Below the pieces are notes generated by a model. That model did not search any database and was not told where the DNA came from. It saw only the letters and a program-made list of their open reading frames with translations. The position numbers and the translations under genes were made by a program. 64,000 nucleotides of DNA, taken from contig NC_079416.1 in the NCBI RefSeq assembly GCF_026213295.1, positions 1,508,083-1,572,082 on the forward strand, written 5' to 3'. Below are positions 1 to 10,737 of this stretch, piece after piece; position 1 is the first letter of the stretch; each line of letters begins with the position of its first letter. The stretch is from Gadus chalcogrammus. Lineage: Eukaryota; Chordata; Actinopteri; Gadiformes; Gadidae.

Positions 1-110
1 TGCAGGACCTGGCAACCCTGCGCTGTTGCCCGGGGTGCTGAAATGCTCCGGAACAGATCTGGATTCACTATGGCCAAAAGACTTGTATGCCCCCCCCCCC
101 CCTTAAATAA
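1..110. repeat. fragment of the palindrome-core repeat
   Basis: The first ~45 bases (starting tgcaggacctggcaaccctg) match the outer edge of the palindrome core at about 44801-44845 and, inverted, about 49380-49420. After that the copy diverges and runs into a C homopolymer at 91-103. It is a fragment of a local repeat family, with no coding potential. Confidence 0.7.
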
Positions 111-373
111 ATTCTATGGCAGAATAAAGAATAAATTCATGCATTATCATTCAACTTGAATATGTGTTTTTACAGTGTGGTGGAGGACTGACGTATGTTG
201 CCCAACCCGGAAGTGAGCGTCGCCCTGGTTTCCCTTGACAAAAAGCCAACGGGTTTTTCCTTTGGATTTTTGCAGAAAAATTAGCATCTTTGAAGCACAT
301 CCTCAAAAACTGAAGATAAATAAATAAATAAAAATATCTGTGCTCCAAAGAACGAAATGTAAACAAATGCATT

Positions 374-408
<35 letters not shown>

Positions 409-619
409 ATTTAATTTAGAGGCGCCTTTCAAGCACCCAAGGTCACTTTACAGAGCATATAGTCATCATTCAAAACTATGTAAAACAGACTAGGAATAAA
501 AGAAAAAGAGGTTAATCATGAATAATAATAATAATTAATAACACTCAAAGACGCCTACAGTGAAGGGGGGACCTCACTAACCACCACCAATGAGTAGCAC
601 CCACTTGGGTGATGAATGG
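111..619. repeat. repeat mosaic with ATA microsatellite and LINE/SINE-like tail
   Basis: No gene is seen. A stretch near 330-375 (aacgaaatgtaaac..atgcattctgaat) matches part of the GA-repeat element at 42.8 kb and recurs at about 1030-1055. An (ATA)n run at about 376-408 leads into a segment reading 'gcgcctttcaag' and 'ggtcactttacag'. That pattern is common at the 3' ends of fish non-LTR retroelements. The assignment is from recalled family patterns. Confidence 0.5.
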
Positions 620-623
620 GAGT

Positions 624-997
624 TGTGGTAACCCGCTACCCAAATGAGCCGGGTTACCGGTACAAACGACGCGTTTGGTGAAGGTTAAAGCCATTGTGGG
701 CATTTATTAACAGTCAACTTTAGCCAACCAAGGCACTCGCGGTCTCTAGGGCCTCCGTGGGCCTCTAGCTGCATGTGGACCCGAGCGCTTCCTTCTTCCT
801 CCCGACCCGTGCTGTGCTGGGCTGGTCCTCCTTTTAAGATGGCCCCTCCGCTTTCGGCCAGGTGTCCACCAATCACCCTGATTGGGGAGCCGAATGGGCT
901 GCTCTCCATCGCCGGCTGGTGGGTGGGGGTGGTATACCCAGTCCTTTACGGTACCCCGGGCCTGTCCAGGCCGAGGCTCCCGTGGCGGGATGCCACA
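624..997 (-). mobile_element. solo LTR (Gypsy-type), reverse orientation
   Basis: The segment starts TGTGGTAACCCG and ends CGGGATGCCACA, so it has the TG...CA ends and short terminal inverted repeat of an LTR. It is flanked by a perfect 4-bp duplication, GAGT at 620-623 and 998-1001. On the minus strand it carries AATAAA within a 'gttaataaatg' context, so transcription would run right to left. It shares layout and local words (tttattaac, tctctagg..tctccgtg) with the LTR at 24644-25009. No internal retroelement sequence lies beside it, so it is a solo LTR. Confidence 0.8.
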
Positions 998-1001
998 GAG
1001 T

Positions 1002-1744
1002 GTTTCTCCGATTTTTCCATGCTACACAGAACGAAATGTAAACCCATGCAAATAAAGACTTCATGTTCATAATCATTTAAATATCATTAATCTCCTGAGT
1101 GTGTCGAGTGGTATTCTATTTTTTTCAGCGAGGCTGCATCCAGTCACTTGACCGTCATGGTTGCTATGGTGGTTGCTATCGACCGCCCCCTCTAATCCTT
1201 ACATGGTTCTAAAAACCACGCGGCAAAGGAGCTGCCGTCCATTGTGTTGTTTTTGTCGTAAACTAGGGTCAGATGGTTAAAAAATAGACAGATATTCCAA
1301 GGTATCCTTAAAAGGCAGCTTGGATGTTTTTATTTTGTGCAGTTTAGACTTCTTCTATAACCTATTTTTGAAAGCAAAACACCAAGCTCATTGATTTAAC
1401 GAGGCAGGGTTATTTGAAACAATTTATTGAATAAATATTTATGAGAGGTCATTCCTTCTTCTGAGTTTGCTTCCTATTTATGTCTAGTGTACACCCCTAC
1501 TGTCAGCAAGCATCACCCCCCCCCCCCCCTCCCCATATGGATTTGGAGAATTGCTGCCACGTCCCGGTGGTGGAGGTATCATATATATGAAAGAGGGCAT
1601 TCAATTATACTACAATGATCAATTAGGAGGCCGAAGCCCTAAAGGAAGTGATGCAATAGGTGACTGAGTCGACAACATTTAAGTAAGCCTTGGGGTCTCT
1701 TATATATCAAAGGGGGTCTCAAAGGACGCATATAAGCTTCAACC
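1002..1744. other. non-coding stretch, nothing recognised
   Basis: The stretch holds a C homopolymer at about 1516-1530 and AT-rich unique-looking sequence. I see no ORF with recognisable similarity, no RNA gene and no clear element ends. The short word at 1030-1055 resembles part of the GA-repeat element. Confidence 0.5.
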
Positions 1745-1989
1745 TGTGGCTTACAGGAAATGACTCAGCAAGTGCTCCATCTTGTTGCACCCACCCAGCG
1801 GCTCGCTTGCAAGATTTTGGCCTGAAGTTCTTCCCAGACCTACACCGTAGCCATCCAACCTGCATATCGGAGAATCAGGCCTCTCTTTAATAATGACAAA
1901 AAGTTATGAGAGGAATACACATAAACTTTTGTTGTCTCATAAGCGGCGTGGTGTCGGCTGCTTTTGACCTTTTGACCCCAGACTTCTGA
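1745..1989 (+). repeat. copy of palindrome-core repeat, segment 1
   Basis: The segment reading 'ggctcgcttgcaagattttg', then 'tgacaaaaagttatgagag' and 'gcggcgtggtg', matches 45360-45540 in the palindrome core and the inverted copy at 48690-48850. It leads straight into the foldback at 1990. It is a copy of the locus-specific repeat and is not coding. Confidence 0.75.
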
Positions 1990-2606
1990 GGGAATAGCTG
2001 AATCAATTCATTAGTCAATCAGAAGTATGTAAATATCTTCCCGGTGTCGTAAGCGGGCGAACAAGGTGTCCTTCAACATCTACGCTTCCAGGCGATTGCA
2101 ATGGTGCCACACATGAGCATATTCGAACATGTTTAATGGTAGTAATTAGCTGTCGAAATTGGAGGCCTTAATCAATAATGAGCAGCTATTGATTTACTTT
2201 CCGATAGAAATTTGTGACAAATGACATATTATTTAGCATCTACACGTTGAGCTGAGTCCAATGACACCAAGCATGACACTCTAGCAAATGTATTTTACAT
2301 GGTACATATGGTCTAGGACATGATCTCGGTGTGGCAAGAGGGCAAGCTTGATCTCATTGGACTCAGCTTAACGTGTAGATGCTAAATAACATGTAATTTG
2401 TCAAGAATCTCCATCGGGAAGCAAATCTATAGCTGGTCATTATTGATAAAGGCCCCCAAAATCGACAGCTAATTACTACCCCGAAACATATTCAAATATG
2501 ATCATGTGTGGCACTCGAAACGTAGATGTCAATGGACACCTTGTTTGCCCCCTTACGCCTCCGGGAAGATATTTTCATACTTCTAATGGATTGATTCATA
2601 TTTTAA
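1990..2606. repeat. inverted repeat (foldback), ~270-bp arms
   Basis: The left arm (about 1990-2262, from gaatagctgaatcaattcat to the word acgttgagctgagtccaatg) is mirrored by about 2345-2606, with ~80 bases between. The arms differ by scattered substitutions. The single-arm version of the same unit sits at 44890-45285 and, inverted, at 48925-49315. So the small foldback and the big palindrome are built from the same unit. Confidence 0.8.
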
Positions 2607-3670
2607 GGTTCTCGGAATGAGACTTTAGGCGGCTGCAGCAGAAGTGTTGAGACGAAAGATGATATCAAGACATTTATAGAATATTCAGATTCACATTATG
2701 ATTCTTCGTCATAACTATCCGACCAAACATCCTTCACATTCACCGAGCGAAGATTATGAAAGTCCAGGCCCCCCTCCATCTCGTTGCACCTGCACCCAGC
2801 GGCTCGCTTGTATGATTTTGGCCTGAAGTTCTTCCCAGACCTACACCCTAGCCATCCAACATGCATATCTTAGAATCAGGCCTCTCTTTAATAGTGACAA
2901 AAAGTTATGAGAGAAATACACGTGAACTTTTTGTTACCTCATAAGCGGCGTGGTGCCGGCTCCTTTTGACCTTTTGACCCCAGACTTCAAAAACGTGGCC
3001 ACAGGCCAGCTGTGTCTACACACCTTAAGCCACAAATGTACACATCCATCCCACAAAAAATGGGGAGTAGAAACTAACCTCTGTCTTATGTACATTTACT
3101 GTACTGTTGGAGGTCACGCCCCTTTTCCGGCCTTTTCGAGATAGCTAGGGATACTGAAATGTTTACACACATTTCCCGGGGCCCAGAGAACGACATATCC
3201 GAGATTTGGAATTGTAGCCCTTAGAGAAAAAAAGTTTTCCCAAATGGACTGTCATTTGGACAAAGCCCCTCAGAAGTGTTGCCTGCAAGACCTAATGGTC
3301 CAGAATGTGGTGGAAAAACAGTTTTTGAGATAGGAAGGTCGTACCGCCCTGAAATTTGAATACCTTATTCTAGGGCCTAACTGGGACCCCCGCACCGAAA
3401 CTTGGCCCGGTCGGACCCGGAGGGCCCTTCCTGCCCAAAACTTGGCCCAGTCGGAACCCGAGTGCAGGAAGGGGGGGCCTGGACTTTCATAATCTTCGCT
3501 CAGTGAATGTGAAGGATGTTTGGTCGGATAGTTATGACGAAGAATCATAATGTGAATCGGAATATTCTATAAATGTCTTGATATCATCTTTCGTCTCAAC
3601 ACTTCTGCTGCAGCCGCCTAAAGTCTCATTCCGAGAACCTTAAAATATGAATCAATCCATTATAGATATG
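2584..3670. repeat. second foldback: long inverted arms around a core-repeat loop
   Basis: The left arm at about 2584-2773 (taatggattgattcatatt onward) is mirrored by about 3472-3670. The ~700-bp loop contains the core repeat: the 'tgacaaaaagttatgagag' segment, the 'ctgtgtctacacacctt' segment, and the words 'aacttggcccggtcgg' and 'aacttggcccagtcgg'. The last words recur at the exact centre of the giant palindrome. At about 3105 this copy is uninterrupted where both palindrome arms carry a 1.07-kb insert, so it serves as the empty site. Confidence 0.8.
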
Positions 3671-4174
3671 CCTGTGGATGGCTTCATTTCCCTACCGGAC
3701 GTTGCATCATGGGAACCAGCATCTCACAACTGACTGACTCGGACTCTGACTGACTAACTTAAACAACTTCGGTACCGTGAGTACCCGGTGTGTATTTTTG
3801 GTTTTGGGTGGGTTGTTGCTACTACGGGTCGAGAGACGCTGGTTATTTATTTCCTTATTTCTCTGTTGGAGTTCGTGGTAAAACCAGAAACGGAATTTTC
3901 CCAAATGGATTAAACATGGAATAAACGAGGAACAGACAGACTGATGCGTACGCACGCTGCATTTATTTTCTTCTTGTTTGCGCTGTGGATAATTACTTTG
4001 CAAATATTTTGTGGAAATCGCATTGCTGGATTGTCTTTATGATTTATTGTTGCTGTTTGATCTGCCTGGTTATTAATTTGTGTGGGTTAACTAAGCTATT
4101 TTCGGTTATGTTTTATTTTACTTTGTCAGACTTGACTCTGACTGGCAGCCCACACATTACATAGAACATTACAT
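3671..4174. other. non-coding stretch
   Basis: No ORF with recognisable similarity and no repeat ends were found. The short tandem word 'ctgactgact' occurs near 3729-3755. The sequence ends directly at the TTA target site of the Harbinger element. Confidence 0.4.
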
Positions 4175-5451
4175 TTAGGCTGCATCCCATTTCTACCCCT
4201 TACCCCTCCCCCTTACCCCTCCCCCTTGTTTTGAAGGGGTAAGGGTGTCCCAATTCTCATTTGGGTTAAGGGGTAGGGCGAAGACAAAAGGCTATGTAGC
4301 CCTTGAAACGAAGCTATCCAAGGACCACACTTTAAAGGGAGGGCTTCGAGGAAAATCCGGCCGAAAATGCATTTTTACTAGTTGTTATCATTCGGACTCA
4401 TGCTGTAAAGTTGACTGTATATTCGGCTCGAAGTCATACACGGACAATGCGATCTCTGAGCTCGATATAAAACATGACATAACAGTAAATAACCGTTGAA
4501 CTATACATACAAGATTTTGGCGCTCTCTAGTGGCCAACCGAAATCGCCAAATAAACAAACAGCAGCGATGGCTCAAGCGAAGGACACGCACAAATGTAAG
4601 TATTTTCAGCACTTTACACGGCAGACTGGTGTAATAATACTATTTTCGAGCGGTTTTTAATTGTGAAGTTAGTTTTGAATCACTAGTCAAGTTTGTTTTG
4701 ATTCACTAGTCAAGTTTGTTTTGAATCACTAGAAGCCGATGCTAATGTGTTCCGCTATCGCTATTTGTTGAGATAGATATCCGATAACCCTTGACATGAC
4801 ATGTTAAGGTTTCAAGTAAAATTTGTGTGCAGTGGATTTGCTTACTACTACTATTACTTGGTTGATTATACCGGCGCACTGCTTTGATATCGGTAAAGCT
4901 GCCACCTAGGCTACGTCACTCGCCTGTCAAACAGAAGATTTCCTTTCCACTTTTACCTCAGGGACACCACAGGAGACCAGACGGCTCATTAATTTCAGGG
5001 CGACCAGGGACAATGAGTTCCTAAAATCGAAAATGATCGCCAGAAAACAGTGGGAGTGAGTCTTACGTTGTTCAATCTTTTCATTTTTGCGTCTGTTTTC
5101 TACTTTGGTATTTCTGTGTTGAGCTCAATAGCCCACTGAATGTCCAGTGTTTCCCCCATGTTCACACAGCAGCGGCGCGCCGCCGCTGCTGAATTTTCTC
5201 CGCCGCTGCAATAAAAATCCTTCTCCTAATTATTATATATTTTTTTTACATAGCTCCTTTTAGAAAATGTACAGCGCTTAACGTCAATTGCGCAGCACGC
5301 GGCACATCGTCACGTAACCAACATCAAAGAGGAAAAATACACAGCAAGTGTGGCAGTTGTTGGCAGTAGGCTACCCTACACGGTTGCAAAGTTACATTGA
5401 TTCTAGGAGTAGCGAGTGAAGCGGCAGATCGAGGAAAGAGAGAGACAGACA

Positions 5452-5503
5452 AAGAGAGAGAGAGAGAGAGAGAGAGACACAGAGAGAGAGAGAGAGAGAA
5501 AGT
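5452..5503. repeat. (GA)n microsatellite
   Basis: A run of GA/GAGA dinucleotides, slightly interrupted, inside intron 2 of the Harbinger accessory gene. It is simple-sequence expansion. Confidence 0.9.
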
Positions 5504-6821
5504 AAGTTGCTAAAATGTGTCGCTACATGACCACCAGTGTTAAAAACCCTCTGAGCCCAATCATTTTATTGTATCTATAAACCGCAACCTCCGTGCCGTT
5601 TTTCCTCTAGTATTGTGTGTGTGTGTGTGTAGTAGGCCTATGTGTGTGTGTGCGTGTTGTCGCTCTTTTTGGGATCACTCATAGCCTTTACATGAGCTTA
5701 TATCCAGTCAGGAATTTATAGCCTAGGTATTTTCGGGAACTTTGAAAAATGAATCGATACTGTTAGATCCGATGTTGTTCTTTATTGCCATATAAAATCC
5801 GTTTTCATCGCGTATTTTAGTTAGGGATTTATGCTAATCGCCTGTAAGCATGTGGTCATTAGCATAAATGCAGGGAAAAAACCTAAGGACTTCTTAAAAG
5901 ATCATGAATAGTTTCTATTATGTATAACTTATATTTATTTTATAATTTTCTCATCACTTTTTGACTCCCAAGACTAAGAAGAAGTGTTTTAAGCAATAAC
6001 AAGCTTATCATCGCTCTCTTGTCCTCTTCCCCTGACTCTCACTGTCTCACAAAGGAGCTGAGCTCACCTGAGGTCTATTTGTAGTGCTAAGGCTCACACT
6101 GATTGGTATTCAATTAGCATGTGTGAGTCTGTGTTATTTTCAAATTTTAGTTAGGTTTATAATTTAAAAATATGTGTTTTGCCCATTGTTGCAGGAGATT
6201 TCATTTTTGAACAAAGTGTCTTATGTAAAAAACAGTTATGCTTTGGGCATAGCAACCATGTTTAGTGTTTAAGCATGAGGCAAAAATCTGTAAATAAATT
6301 GTGCAAATTATATTTGCGTTGTGGCATTTTTGGTTTAAATATTACTATACAAAAAAATAAAAATCTGTAAATGAAGACACAAAAGGCAAAGTTACAACAC
6401 CAATAATCCCATCTACAGTAATACACAGGACTGTTTGAATAGGATTTAAGTGCATATTCTCCTCTCAAAGTGCACCAGATTCATGCATTCCAATGTAAAG
6501 GGTACAAAAAAAATTTGGCCGGGGGGGGAATGACCCCGGACCCCCCTACAGGGATCGGGGACCACACCACCGCTGCTGAAAAAAATCCTGCGGGAAACAC
6601 TGATGTCTGTGTCGTTATACTATACGTTGGCTGTGATGTAGGCTTTTTCTGGAAGAAATGGGGGTGGAGGGGAAAGTGACCAGGCAACAGGCTTCTAAGA
6701 AGTGGGAGAACCTTAAAAAGAAGTACAAGGTGTGTGTCTAGTTTGAAATAAACAATTACCAATTGCCTAATGAATGTATCAACCAAACGAGACCATTGTT
6801 TTTGTTGTAATTGAGTATTTG

Positions 6822-6822
<1 letters not shown>

Positions 6823-6904
<82 letters not shown>

Positions 6905-6934
6905 TGTGTGTGTCTGTGTGTGTCTTTGTGTGTT
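6823..6934. repeat. (GT)n microsatellite
   Basis: About 110 bases of TG dinucleotide, with TGTC interruptions at the 3' side, lie in intron 3 of the Harbinger accessory gene just before its acceptor (ttttttcag). Long HTH or CVCV open frames over this tract are by-products of the repeat. Confidence 0.95.
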
Positions 6935-7181
6935 TGTTTTTTCAGGATTTGAGGACTCCCAAAACTCGGGTCGGGGACTGAAAGTGGGGAGGTGACTGGC
7001 GACGTGGTACTATTATGACTTGATGCACAAGGTTCTTGGTGCCCGGCCAGCAATTGACCCACCAGTCCTTGTGTCATCTATTCAAGACCCCATGGTTATC
7101 CTCATGGTGAGGGTGATGTGGTTTCATGAATTTCACTAACTGCTATTCAAACATGTTTCATGAGATATTAGCTGAACATTT

Positions 7182-7650
7182 CTAAAGAAAATGACTTCTA
7201 ACAACTGACTTGCATTGTTTCTTTAGGAGATGGTGGAGCCCTACACCCAAGGTTGACCTCCACCTTGTCTTCATCATCCCGAAGGCCCGCTCTATCACAG
7301 AACGCGCCTTGGATTGGCAGCAATTAAAGCGCTGCTGCACCTGCCCAATCACCGGCTCTTTATAGGGAGTCAACAGACATACGGGCGTCTGGAGGCAGGG
7401 GTACCCACCATCACCTAAAAGCATGTAACCCGGCGGTGGATACCTGGCAGTCAAATAAAAAGAACTGTTTTTCATTACGCTTGTGTCATGGACAGACCCT
7501 GGGTAGCCCACAAAAATGTCCAAAAATGTCCCCTTTGCATCGCATATGGCCTGCATGTTAATTAAATAGAAATTCTTGTAATTTAGATAGTCTAATCGAT
7601 GTAGTTGTGGTGGCTTGATCCGAATATGGGTTCCATCGATCCTTCTTTTC
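7182..7650 (-). pseudogene. PIF/Harbinger DDE transposase, C-terminal half
   Basis: The reading frame runs from about 7650 to 7182 and covers the catalytic core. The three motif positions of the family are visible: 'IDGTHIRI' (first Asp), 'LLGDGGYPC' (second Asp) and 'ARSVIERAFGMMKTRW' (Glu). The linking segments 'FLDIFVGYPGSVHDT' and 'PVCLLTPYKEPV' are typical of Harbinger proteins. The N-terminal third is missing or scrambled. Upstream of about 7650 the frame runs into a LINE/SINE tail with CCTAT repeats, which probably split the gene. The enzyme would cut and rejoin DNA at TWA targets. This copy is incomplete, although the DDE triad itself is intact. It lies convergent with the Myb-like gene of the same element. 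Confidence 0.88.
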
Positions 7651-7654
7651 CAAA

Positions 7655-7830
7655 GAGGGCAGCACGTTTCTTGTCAAACGAGCGCCTGACAGTCTCTCCG
7701 TCCTGTCTCCCCACACTGTCCTTTATGTTTCTTGGACGGAATGTATCTGATAATTTCGTTGCTCTGTAACATGTGCAATGACAACAAATAAAATCCTATC
7801 CTATCCTATCCTATCCTATGGCAATGTTTT
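7655..7830 (+). mobile_element. non-LTR retroelement tail with (CCTAT)n
   Basis: The sequence reads 'aatttcgttgctctgtaac', then 'gtgcaatgacaacaaataaa', and ends in CCTAT pentamers at about 7793-7819. This matches the usual 3' end of fish LINE/SINE copies and explains why the Harbinger transposase frame is lost here. The upstream edge is uncertain. Confidence 0.6.
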
Positions 7831-8208
7831 GATATGTTGAGGGGAGTGTCTTATGTCTGCATTTATTTGAAAGAGCATATGCACAGAAAAGCAGACGGAC
7901 GGAGTTACAATGGAGATCCTGCGAGTTTTTAAAGCCATTTGACGCGTCACATCACATAGGGAAGTTAACGCCAGCATTTCTGACGTTTTTATCCACTAAT
8001 TCATTATGTTATGTGAGGCAACGCAACGTATGCTTGATCTGAAACATGCCTACTCGTGGCCTCTGTTGACATAGCAGTCAGCTGTCCGCAGTCAGCGACG
8101 ATGAAGCCACGTAATGGAGGGGCGTCCCATTTCTTAGGGGAACGTTTTACCCCTCTGTATTGAGGGGCAAGGGGAAGGGGTAAGGGCTAGAAATGGGATT
8201 GGGCCTTA

Positions 8209-8747
8209 GGCTGAATCCGAATACTCATACTTGACTGCTATATAGTATGCATTTTGTAGTACGCCACAAATATAGCACGTCCGAATGCTCAGTAAGCATT
8301 GTGTAGTACGGAAAACGTTTCCGATGAGTACTACCGCCACAGTAAACAACAGAGTTCACTACGCTATCCCACAATGCAACCGGAGTCTGGTAACGAACGA
8401 AGAAGAGATGGCTGACCCGACACCACCAGAAAGACGTAGTAGAAAGCGGCGAAAAAAAGAGACATTAAAAATAGTAAAAAAGTAAAGTAAGTAATTAAGT
8501 AAAAATATTTTTTTAATTTAATAGCAACGATGACAAGACGGAAAACAGGTAACTTATCAAGGTCATTTTGCCGGCATCTGAGGGGAGATACGTCATCTCC
8601 AAACATCCGGTGGAATTTCGGCGGTGTTCGGAAGCGTTCGGAGGCGTTCTACGCATAGCTGTAGACCGTACTACGCAGTCAAGTGTAGTACGGTCAAGTA
8701 GTAGACACTGAACAGAAATAGTATGTACCAAGTATTTGGATTCAGCC
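8209..8747. mobile_element. Harbinger-type MITE
   Basis: The TIRs start GGCTGAATCC and end GGATTCAGCC, with related subterminal words (atactcatacttgac; aagtagtagac). TTA lies on both sides (8206-8208 and 8748-8750). The left TTA is also the right target duplication of the 4-kb Harbinger, so one element inserted at the edge of the other. The interior has no meaningful coding. Confidence 0.82.
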
Positions 8748-8961
8748 TTAGTCTAACCCGCTACAAAATGGCACCCCAGACGTCTGGATTCACTAAAAAC
8801 CCGGGATTAAAAAAAAATATCTTCAAATTAACCCTTTTCAGGAATAGATTTATTTTCCCCAGCACCTGTTGAAATGGCCTCAGCAAAGCAAGACTGCGGA
8901 GAAACTCAGCCATCTGCAGCGAAAACCCCATATTCCTTATTAGATATGGATTTTTGTGTTA

Positions 8962-10250
8962 GGGAGAGCCGGGTCGATTGAAACACGGGACGATTGAAAC
9001 ACAGCAATTTCCTCGAAAACCACACATTGCTTTCACGTCAAATTTCGTCACTACGTTCAGCACACAAGACTGAACAACCCCACGAATTTCGTGTAATGAC
9101 GTCCCACCGTTCAAATGTTATCCCCCAAACCTGTTTGCGAGAGCGCTAACTAAAATCCTTCCTGCGGTAGTTTTTTTGTAATATATAGTTGTGTTTTTTG
9201 TTTCATGCCATAATAATATGACTATACGACAGATGAATTAGTAATTAAACCTGTGTTAAAGTGTGCAATGTCAGAGTTTTGAAGTTTAGAGGTAAAAAAG
9301 GTTTAAAGGTTCCATGACATGAAAATCTCACTATATGAGGTTTTCTAACAGAAATATGAGTTCCCCTAGCCTGCCTATGATCCCCCAGTGGCTAAAACTT
9401 GCGTTTGGTGTAAAACGAGCACTAGATGTTCTGCTCGCCTTTGAAAAAACTGAGGCTCAAGTGCGCTGATTTGGAATGTCTGTGTTTAGGACGTCATCAA
9501 GCATGATGACGTCCTAAACGTCATCATGCTCCTCCCCTTACTCTGCCTGGCCCGCCCAGAGACATTGGCCCGCCAATGAGACTCGACCGTGCGAGCGCCA
9601 CATGTGTGCGTTTGAATACACACACTGTAACGCAAGTGTTTCTTGTCGGTTCTTTGACGTGTCTTGTATTTCCACAGCGATACTGTTGTGGGGGTTATCT
9701 GAGCCATGGTTGAGAAGGAATTGGGGGAAAGGAACTTTGGCTTTGACTCGCTGAAGTACATGAACTGCGACATGCCGCCGGTTGCCGCGAGGCACCATCG
9801 CCCGGCAGCGGGCAGCCGGCAGCAGGCAGCGCGCAGTTCAGTCGACTTCAGGTTGATGTGAAAGTGAAAGAACCAGAGACGTCGCAGAACCCGACAAAGT
9901 CGTTTGTGATTCATAATATCGTCTGGAGGCGCACACAGCTTTTGCCCGTGATAATATGTATTATATGATATAGATATCTATGTATTATATGATATTATTT
10001 AGATATAGAGCTCCATGTGACGCGTCACATCACATAGGCTGCTTCAGGCGTTTGAAACAAACAGATGTCAACTTACTTTCAAAGTTAAAAAACAGCTTGA
10101 TCATCCAATATATGTATTACATTACACTTGTAACTAAGAAAACACACACATGTGAGTTGTTGATCACATGTTGAAATTATTTGTATACGTAACTTCATCT
10201 TTGAAAAAGACGTTTAACTGAAAAGTGTTTCAATCGACCCGGCTCTCCCC
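8962..10250. mobile_element. TA-flanked TIR element (GGGAGAGCCGGG ends)
   Basis: The ~25-bp TIRs are GGGAGAGCCGGGTCGATTG on the left and the mirrored end on the right, which has one extra C. TA is present on both sides (8960-8961 and 10251-10252). Removing the element and one TA rejoins the gag-like frame, which confirms the borders. The interior has no transposase and includes a second repeat family near 9305-9960. The TA target suggests Tc1/mariner-type transposition, but the family is not recognised. Confidence 0.8.
9305..9960. repeat. interspersed repeat nested in the TA element
   Basis: The sequence beginning 'ggttccatgacatgaaaatc', continuing 'tgagttcccctagcctgcct' and 'tgatcccccagtggctaaaa', matches a DNA-type repeat I recall as abundant in fish. 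It also has a local palindrome, gcatgatgacgtcctaaac against its inverse, at about 9488-9530. Element ends were not resolved. The ORFs here are GC-biased noise. Confidence 0.55.
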
Positions 10251-10737
10251 TACACTGAACCCGGATTTGTCTCAACCTCTCATTCCTCTGGCAGTGGTAG
10301 CTCAAAATTAAGTTGGAGATCAGGATGGTTGTTCATCTTCATGGACGACTGAATTAATGGAGGAACCAGTCGACACTCATATAACAATAAAAGCAACTTT
10401 GGAGAAAGAATTTCAAATTCTAAGGGAAGCACAAAAACAACACAAGGAGGACCTTGAAAAAACGGTTACAACTTTATTTGAAAAAATCACAGCAACATAT
10501 GAGCAACGCTTTCAACATTTGCACGAAACTCTGGACAAACAGTCAACATTTCTGAGGAGAGAGTTTGCAGCAAACCTTAACTGGCGCTTAACACACCATC
10601 ATACAGAGATTTTAAAGGACATCAAAGAGTTCATGACCCCAGTCGCACAATCAGTTCATCACCTGCAGGAGGATGTGTGGAAATTGTCCCAAAATATGGA
10701 CAACGTCCCAGGAATTGGGTACAATGAAACAGACATT

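Larger units (their letters stand above)
4568..7113 (+). pseudogene. Harbinger Myb/SANT-like accessory protein (spliced, frameshifted)
   Basis: Four exons can be followed with GT-AG borders and matching phases: 4568-4595, 4962-5055, 6642-6729 and about 6946-7113. Exon 1 ends in T and exon 2 starts GG, giving the Trp of a SANT-type 'KWTPQETRRLINFRAT' start. Exon 2 closes with 'ARKQWE', and exon 3 encodes 'GKVTRQQASKKWENLKKKYK', the third helix region of the domain. Exon 4 encodes the 'TPKT' and 'ARPAIDPPVLV' segments but needs at least one frame change near 6970 to be read through. In known Harbinger elements this protein binds the element ends and helps the transposase enter the nucleus. That role is from the family. 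The frameshift and the long GT tract in intron 3 argue against function. Confidence 0.85.
4178..8205. mobile_element. PIF/Harbinger transposon, two-gene type, decayed
   Basis: The element is bounded by imperfect terminal inverted repeats, left GGCTGCATCCCATTTCTACC and right (inverted) GGCCCAATCCCATTTCTAGC. TTA flanks both sides (4175-4177 and 8206-8208), the target duplication expected of PIF/Harbinger. It is 4.03 kb long. Inside are a spliced Myb/SANT-like accessory gene on the plus strand and a DDE transposase on the minus strand, in convergent order, the standard two-gene layout of animal Harbinger elements. Frameshifts in both genes, a retroelement tail at about 7735-7830 and a long GT tract in an intron show that it is dead. 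The 5' ~950 bp recurs in both palindrome arms. Confidence 0.88.

Noticed and set aside
6481..7077. 198-residue open frame with a long His-Thr run
   Set aside because: It is read across the (GT)n microsatellite in the intron of the Harbinger accessory gene; repeats lack stops by nature.
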